From NCBI GenBank assembly GCA_015486145.1, contig WFSH01000242.1:1-10019 (forward strand): a stretch of 10,019 bases of DNA, read 5' to 3'. Of this stretch, positions 6,148 to 10,019 are shown piece by piece. Below the pieces are notes generated by a model that did no database searches, was not told where the DNA came from, and saw nothing but the letters and a program-made list of their open reading frames with translations. The stretch's first letter is position 1, and each line of letters opens with the position of its first letter. The stretch is from Mesoaciditogaceae bacterium. GTDB lineage: Bacteria; Thermotogota; Thermotogae; Mesoaciditogales; Mesoaciditogaceae. A program made the translations under genes and the position numbers.

Positions 6148-7442
6148 CTCAACTCCTCCAGCTCTTTGGCAAATTTGTGTGCAACATTCGTCAAGTTTCC
6201 CGCACCCATAAACAGATACACACCTCTGGGATCCTGATCCTGCTTGAGTTTCTGAACGATTTCTTCCAATTTTACAAATTTGGCGGTGGCTTTCCATCTT
6301 TTTCTCAACTCCTCCGCCAAAATGTTACTTTTCGCCTTGTCGTTAGATTCAAAAGCTCCAAATATGTCGGTCACAAATATCTCATCTGCACCGAGCAAAG
6401 AAATCGCAAATTTTTCATGTTCCCTCACAAATCTTGAATAACGATGAGGTTCAAAAATTGCCGTTGTTTTTCGGAAATATGGTTTGACCGATTCGATCGA
6501 TGCCTGTACTTCCTCCGGCGTATGGGCGTAATCATCCACAACACACACATCACCAGAATAAATAACCTCGAGTCTCCTGCGCAATCCGGGGTAATCCGCT
6601 AAGGCTTCTGTACAGTTCTTCAACGATATTCCTAAAAGCAGGCCGGCACCAATAGCTGCAAGTGAGTTGTATATCTGATGCTTCCCAACGATGGGTAAAC
6701 GTGTTACATGGCTTTCCCTCTTGTATCTCACTTTAAACATCTGCTCAGAAAAAGACGAGCTCAGCAATTCAAATGACAAATCCCCTGTTTCACCAAATGT
6801 CATCGACGCATCAAAATCAAAATCATCTGGCACCACTGTGTAATGGGCATTGCCCAGATATTGCTTTACCGTCTTTAGCTGATTGAGCGGATCGTTGCCA
6901 TATTTCTCAAGATGATCGTACCTGAGATTTGTCAGACACGCAATTTCTGAACGAACTTTTTTTATTTTTGGATCTGACTCATCAACTTCGGCAATGATTC
7001 CGTCATTACCCATTCTAAAATTGACACCTTTCAAATCCTTGGGAATAGCACCACACAAAAAAGCGGGGTCCATTCCATTTTTGACAGCTATCCATTCCAC
7101 CATATGGGTAGTTGAACTCTTCCCATCCGTTCCAGTTATTCCCACTAAGGGCTTCACATATTCGGCAAAAAATTCCATTCTGTCAAGCACTGGGATCCCC
7201 ATTTTCGTGGCTTGCAAAACTTCCGGATCTTTGTCTGAAACTGCCGAGGATTTTACAATCACATCAAAACTTTTGTCAACAGGCATGTGCCCCACTTTTA
7301 CATTCACATCATGATCGAGTAACATTTTCACCATTGAACTGTTTAACACGTCACTTCCGGAGACCTCATTTCCAAGCTGCTTGAAGTACAGGGCAAGGGC
7401 ACTCAATCCCATACCTCCCACACCTATGAAATGGATTTTCAA
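6141..7442 (-). CDS. murC: UDP-N-acetylmuramate-L-alanine ligase
   Basis: MurC joins L-alanine to UDP-N-acetylmuramate with ATP, the first amino-acid step in peptidoglycan precursor synthesis in the cytoplasm. The 433-residue protein shows the three Mur-ligase domains. The N-terminal substrate-binding Rossmann-like domain has the IHFIGVGGMGLSALA motif. The central ATPase domain has its P-loop GTDGKSSTT (about 104-112) and EVDESD. The C-terminal domain carries DDYAHTP (303-309), EPHRYSR (331-337) and a late GAGN. The P-loop Asp replaces the His of most MurC enzymes, as in Thermotoga maritima. The chosen TTG start makes the N-terminus equal to family members, has an AAGGT site 9 nt upstream and overlaps the preceding stop as TTGA; the open frame extends 48 codons further without family similarity. 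A sister ligase such as Mpl is a less likely alternative. Confidence 0.92.
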   Translation of the reverse strand: MKIHFIGVGGMGLSALALYFKQLGNEVSGSDVLNSSMVKMLLDHDVNVKVGHMPVDKSFDVIVKSSAVSDKDPEVLQATKMGIPVLDRMEFFAEYVKPLVGITGTDGKSSTTHMVEWIAVKNGMDPAFLCGAIPKDLKGVNFRMGNDGIIAEVDESDPKIKKVRSEIACLTNLRYDHLEKYGNDPLNQLKTVKQYLGNAHYTVVPDDFDFDASMTFGETGDLSFELLSSSFSEQMFKVRYKRESHVTRLPIVGKHQIYNSLAAIGAGLLLGISLKNCTEALADYPGLRRRLEVIYSGDVCVVDDYAHTPEEVQASIESVKPYFRKTTAIFEPHRYSRFVREHEKFAISLLGADEIFVTDIFGAFESNDKAKSNILAEELRKRWKATAKFVKLEEIVQKLKQDQDPRGVYLFMGAGNLTNVAHKFAKELEELRW

Positions 7443-7981
7443 CTTTTCAATACCTTCTTCGACTCGAAATACCCAAGGATTCCTCCCAGCACGATCGACC
7501 ACAACGCGGCCAAACCAATTTGGTAATTTACCGGCAGGGAAAAGGTTAGGGTTTGCGCTGGTATCCAAAACCACACAAGAGTCCAAAGTGCTCCTTTGAT
7601 ATTTGAATAATCATTACCCCTTCGCATGAAAAAATTATCGAGAAATCTTTGCGAATAAATCATTATGGGACCAAAAAGCAAATTCATGAACGTGGACGTA
7701 AAAAATGCTTTCACCACAACCACGCTGCCAGCAGATTGAGGTAAGAGATTTGCCGAAACAAGCGCGTGGGTAAAACCAAAAAATCCAACGAAAGCGTACT
7801 TGATCATGAGCGCCAAAATTGACCACACAATGGCTTTTTTCAATCCAACAAAGAAATTAAAAATCTTTTGGTGAGATATCTTTCTTGACAGCGCTTCACC
7901 AAGTGTCCCTAAAATTGCGAATTGAATCACAGCTGAGAACAAGGGATAATTCTCCACAAATTGAACGTACCAACGCAGCAA
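7439..7981 (-). CDS. Multi-pass membrane protein resembling the Mpv17/PMP22 family
   Basis: This 180-residue protein has about four hydrophobic segments (roughly residues 12-27, 46-70, 84-108 and 130-172, the last probably two helices). Three stretches recall the Mpv17/PMP22 family of eukaryotic mitochondrial and peroxisomal membrane proteins. They are the N-terminal WYVQFVENYPLFSAVIQ followed by a Gly-rich stretch with LGE, the central GPIMIYSQRFLD, and the C-terminal Trp-rich LVWFWIPAQTLTFSLP plus LAALWSIVLG. The match is by eye, and the function of that family is unclear even in eukaryotes. The start is TTG with a GGAGGTG site 6 nt upstream. It lies 41 nt after the MOSC gene and overlaps murC by 4 nt, so it is probably co-transcribed with cell-wall synthesis; any functional link is unproven. 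Confidence 0.72.
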   Translation of the reverse strand: MLRWYVQFVENYPLFSAVIQFAILGTLGEALSRKISHQKIFNFFVGLKKAIVWSILALMIKYAFVGFFGFTHALVSANLLPQSAGSVVVVKAFFTSTFMNLLFGPIMIYSQRFLDNFFMRRGNDYSNIKGALWTLVWFWIPAQTLTFSLPVNYQIGLAALWSIVLGGILGYFESKKVLKS

Positions 7982-8022
7982 AATTCACACCTCCGACTTT
8001 AATCGAACCCAACAAAATTTTA

Positions 8023-8514
8023 TCACTGTTCAAACGATCGCTCACGTATTGTAACACCGACATTTGTTTGGATACGGTCCCCCACTTTCACAATCCCACC
8101 TTTTAACACTTTTGCGAATATACCTTCAGTGGGCATCACACATTTTCCAACAAGCTTGAATATTTCACAATTTGTGTGACATTCTTTGCCATGTTGGGTG
8201 ATGAGAAGAACAACATCGTTTCCGATCTTTATCGTGCTACCGATCGGCAACGACAGAAGATTCACACCTTTCGTCGTGATGTTTTCCGCGAATTCGCCGG
8301 GAGATATTTTAAGGCCAGAGGCTGAATTGAATCTTTCAATGCTCTCTAATGCGAGCAAACTCACTTGCCTATGCCATTTTCCCGCATGTGCATCGTTTTG
8401 AATGCCGTAATCTTCCACAAAAATGGCTTCCCGAACATTGTGCTTTTTCACACCGCGGACTTCCGAAATTGAAAGCGCAAAGACCATTGCGTCATTCTGC
8501 TTTGTATTCACCAC
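8023..8514 (-). CDS. MOSC domain-containing protein (molybdenum cofactor-linked)
   Basis: This single-domain MOSC protein has 163 residues. MOSC domains occur in molybdenum cofactor sulfurases and related proteins and are thought to carry or transfer sulfur to metal centres. Visible landmarks are DAHAGKWHRQVSLL (41-54), GEFAENITTKGVNLLSLPIG (73-92), the Cys-containing GKECHTNCEIF (109-119) with the family Cys at 112 or 116, and MPTEGIFAKVLKGG followed by VKVGD (127-146). It follows moaA and moaC, which fits a role in cofactor maturation. Two adjacent GTG codons (8514 and 8511) lie 5 and 8 nt after a strong GGAGG site and overlap the end of moaC by about 20 nt. An ATG at 8487 lacks a good site and is less likely. 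Confidence 0.9.
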   Translation of the reverse strand: MVNTKQNDAMVFALSISEVRGVKKHNVREAIFVEDYGIQNDAHAGKWHRQVSLLALESIERFNSASGLKISPGEFAENITTKGVNLLSLPIGSTIKIGNDVVLLITQHGKECHTNCEIFKLVGKCVMPTEGIFAKVLKGGIVKVGDRIQTNVGVTIRERSFEQ

Positions 8515-8923
8515 TTCTGCCTCCAGATTTGTAAAGTAGTCTGATTCCTTCGATTCTCATACCTCTATCGATAGACTTACACATATCGTATATGTTCAGA
8601 CAAGCCACAGAAACGGCTGTTAATGCTTCCATTTCAACTCCGGTTTTCCAAGTGGCAACAGTCGATGCTTTGACATGAAGAGCTTCTTTCCCACTCGGAA
8701 TGATCTCTATTTCCACATCGCTCAAAGGTATTGGATGACACATTGCAATGAGCATGGGAGTGTATTTAGCTGCCAACGTACCGGCCACTTTCGATAGGCA
8801 AATCACATCTCCCTTTTTAATGTTACCTGTCAAAATTGCTTTCAAAGTTTCTGGATGCATTTTAACGTATCCCTCAGCAACTGCCACACGTTTTGTTATT
8901 GGCTTTTGATCCACATTTATCAT
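8492..8923 (-). CDS. moaC: Cyclic pyranopterin monophosphate synthase MoaC
   Basis: MoaC works with MoaA in the first step of molybdenum cofactor synthesis, converting 3',8-cyclo-7,8-dihydroguanosine triphosphate to cyclic pyranopterin monophosphate. The 143 residues carry the family motifs KPITKRVAVAEG near the start, the CHPIPL segment (His63), KTGVEMEALTAVSVA (93-107) and YDMCKSID (112-119), with Asp113 and Lys116 aligning to the catalytic Asp128 and Lys131 of the E. coli enzyme. It is about 15 residues shorter at the N-terminus than typical MoaC, missing only the usually flexible leader. The ATG start lies 3 nt after the moaA stop, with a near-perfect AGGAGG site 7 nt upstream inside moaA, so the short form looks genuine. 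Confidence 0.96.
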   Translation of the reverse strand: MINVDQKPITKRVAVAEGYVKMHPETLKAILTGNIKKGDVICLSKVAGTLAAKYTPMLIAMCHPIPLSDVEIEIIPSGKEALHVKASTVATWKTGVEMEALTAVSVACLNIYDMCKSIDRGMRIEGIRLLYKSGGRSGEYKAE

Positions 8924-8926
8924 GCT

Positions 8927-9883
8927 TTATCCTCCTATGGAGTTCATTTTCCTTTCAAGAATTTCTTTTTTGCCATGGCTAAATGGCTTTAACTTAACAA
9001 ATTCTGATATTTTGTTCTCGATCTTTTCGTCGCTGAGCCCATTCCTCAGCATGTACTTCAAATCCAATTCCCCGCCAAGTAAAAGACAGAGTCTCATTTT
9101 TCCATCAGGAGTCAATCTCAACCGATTGCACGTATCACAAAAATGTGGAGAACTGTAAGATATGAACCCAACGATCACCCCGTCGTTCGTTTTAAAATAT
9201 CGAGCGGGCCCATCCCCGAATTTTCCACTTATTTTTGTCAATCCTTTCAGATCTGTGATAATTTTCCTCACGCTATCCATCGAAACACCATGATTAGCAC
9301 CTTGTTTCACTTTCATGTATTCTATGAACCTAATTGGAATCGATAAGTTTTTGGCAAAATCCACAAGAGCCATAATTTCCTCTTTGTTCTCTTCAACCAC
9401 GACGGTGTTGATTTTCACGGGGATTCCACTTTCTTTCGCGGCGATTATGGAATCGACAACGATTTTGTGAAAAATTTTGGGCATTCCACTTATGGTTTCG
9501 AAAGTTTCTGGAGTCATGGCATCCAAACTGATGTTTACAGAGTTCAACACACTTTTTATTTTTGGAATCATGCCTTTAAGGGCAAAACCATTGGTGGTTA
9601 AAGAGGTGTTTAATCCAAGTGCATGAATTTCTTTCAAAAGTTTATCAACTTCTTGTCTAACCAGTGGCTCTCCTCCAGTTATTCTGATCTTTCTTGTTCC
9701 CATGTTTTTCATAATGCGAGATAACCTCAAGATCTCTTCGAAAGTTAAAAGTTCGCTTTCAGGCAAAAAATTACTTGTCTTTCCTTTACAGTAAAGACAA
9801 GAAAACTGACATCTATCTGTGACTGAAATCCTAAGATAATACAAATTTCTACCAAAAGAGTCTAACAACTTGTTTTTTCCCAT
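8927..9883 (-). CDS. moaA: GTP 3',8-cyclase MoaA (radical SAM enzyme)
   Basis: MoaA is a radical S-adenosylmethionine enzyme that cyclises GTP to 3',8-cyclo-7,8-dihydroguanosine triphosphate, the substrate of MoaC encoded next. In 318 residues it shows the radical SAM Cys motif CxxxCxxC (Cys25, Cys29, Cys32), the SAM-contact GGEP (70-73), and NISLDAM (117-123). A second 4Fe-4S site uses Cys249, Cys252 and Cys266, spaced CX2CX13C, and binds GTP. The required C-terminal double glycine (317-318) is present. The frame is open 32 codons further upstream, but that stretch crosses the promoter. The ATG here follows AGGAG by 4 nt and gives the normal length. It is the first gene of the molybdenum cofactor block. 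Confidence 0.97.
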   Translation of the reverse strand: MGKNKLLDSFGRNLYYLRISVTDRCQFSCLYCKGKTSNFLPESELLTFEEILRLSRIMKNMGTRKIRITGGEPLVRQEVDKLLKEIHALGLNTSLTTNGFALKGMIPKIKSVLNSVNISLDAMTPETFETISGMPKIFHKIVVDSIIAAKESGIPVKINTVVVEENKEEIMALVDFAKNLSIPIRFIEYMKVKQGANHGVSMDSVRKIITDLKGLTKISGKFGDGPARYFKTNDGVIVGFISYSSPHFCDTCNRLRLTPDGKMRLCLLLGGELDLKYMLRNGLSDEKIENKISEFVKLKPFSHGKKEILERKMNSIGG

Positions 9884-9932
9884 TTTACTCCTACTTCTCC
9901 ATCTTTGTTTCCCAAAATTCGAATGTAAAGTA

Positions 9933-9960
9933 ATTATACACCCGTTGTTCGAAATGCCAA
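9933..9960 (-). promoter_or_regulatory. Sigma-70 type promoter for moaA
   Basis: On the minus strand TTGGCA (9955-9960) and a perfect TATAAT (9933-9938) are separated by 16 bp. Transcription would start near 9926, leaving a leader of about 43 nt before the moaA ATG. That leader has room for the AGGAG site but not for a molybdenum cofactor riboswitch of the known type. Confidence 0.72.
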
Positions 9961-10019
9961 GCTCTTGTGTGTACAGCATAAAATCCTCTACAGTAATTTA
10001 TTCTGAAAGTTTCAAAGAA

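Noticed and set aside
6148..6297. A 50-codon N-terminal extension of the TatD-family protein
   Set aside because: The extension lies wholly inside murC, shows no family similarity, and MVDTHAHL with its own GGAGGAG site is the standard start.
7443..7586. A 48-codon N-terminal extension of MurC
   Set aside because: It overlaps the upstream membrane-protein gene in another frame. The family N-terminus begins at the TTG that overlaps the preceding stop.
9884..9926. A molybdenum cofactor riboswitch ahead of moaA
   Set aside because: The predicted leader is only about 43 nt, far shorter than the known motif, and shows no multi-stem structure.
9884..9979. A 32-codon N-terminal extension of MoaA
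   Set aside because: It crosses the TTGGCA/TATAAT promoter and has no ribosome-binding site, whereas the inner ATG gives the normal MoaA length.

Overview
The window looks like part of a chromosome from a member of the Thermotogota (Thermotogales; Thermotoga, Pseudothermotoga or a relative). This is inferred from recalled family resemblance, not from a search. The RNase Z is very close to the Thermotoga maritima type: similar length, short basic arm, SKALxSTW start. MurC carries the GTDGK form of its P-loop. Ribosome-binding sites are strong (GGAGG) and GTG/TTG starts are very common (9 of 15 genes). The sequence is moderately AT-rich. I see no mobile element, CRISPR array, tRNA or rRNA.

All 15 genes lie on the minus strand, packed nearly end to end, so transcription runs from high to low coordinates. 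Three blocks can be seen. (1) At the right end, a consensus-like promoter at 9933-9960 drives moaA, moaC and a MOSC-domain gene, which together make and handle molybdenum (or tungsten) cofactor. After a 41-nt gap come a multi-pass membrane protein resembling the Mpv17/PMP22 family, murC (peptidoglycan precursor ligase) and a TatD-family metal-dependent nuclease, linked by 4-nt and 7-nt overlaps. (2) At 5317-5325 an extended -10 promoter, followed by a hairpin that would sit at the very 5' end of the mRNA, starts the classic rpsF-ssb-rpsR-rplI block (ribosomal proteins S6, S18, L9 and single-stranded DNA-binding protein). A perfect 9-bp hairpin without a U-tract lies just after rpsR. (3) The same run continues into rnz (tRNA 3' processing) and a membrane-quality module of NfeD and a paraslipin/stomatin. 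It ends with a five-helix membrane protein and a small secreted or outer-envelope protein, both of unknown function.

Most of the window is conserved housekeeping DNA. The least understood parts are the Mpv17-like protein between the MOSC and murC genes, the two unknown envelope proteins after the stomatin/NfeD pair (the first begins with TTG directly after, and in frame with, the stomatin stop codon), and the two RNA hairpins in the ribosomal-protein block. Start codons for moaA, murC and tatD were moved inward from the longest open frame on family alignment and ribosome-binding-site evidence.
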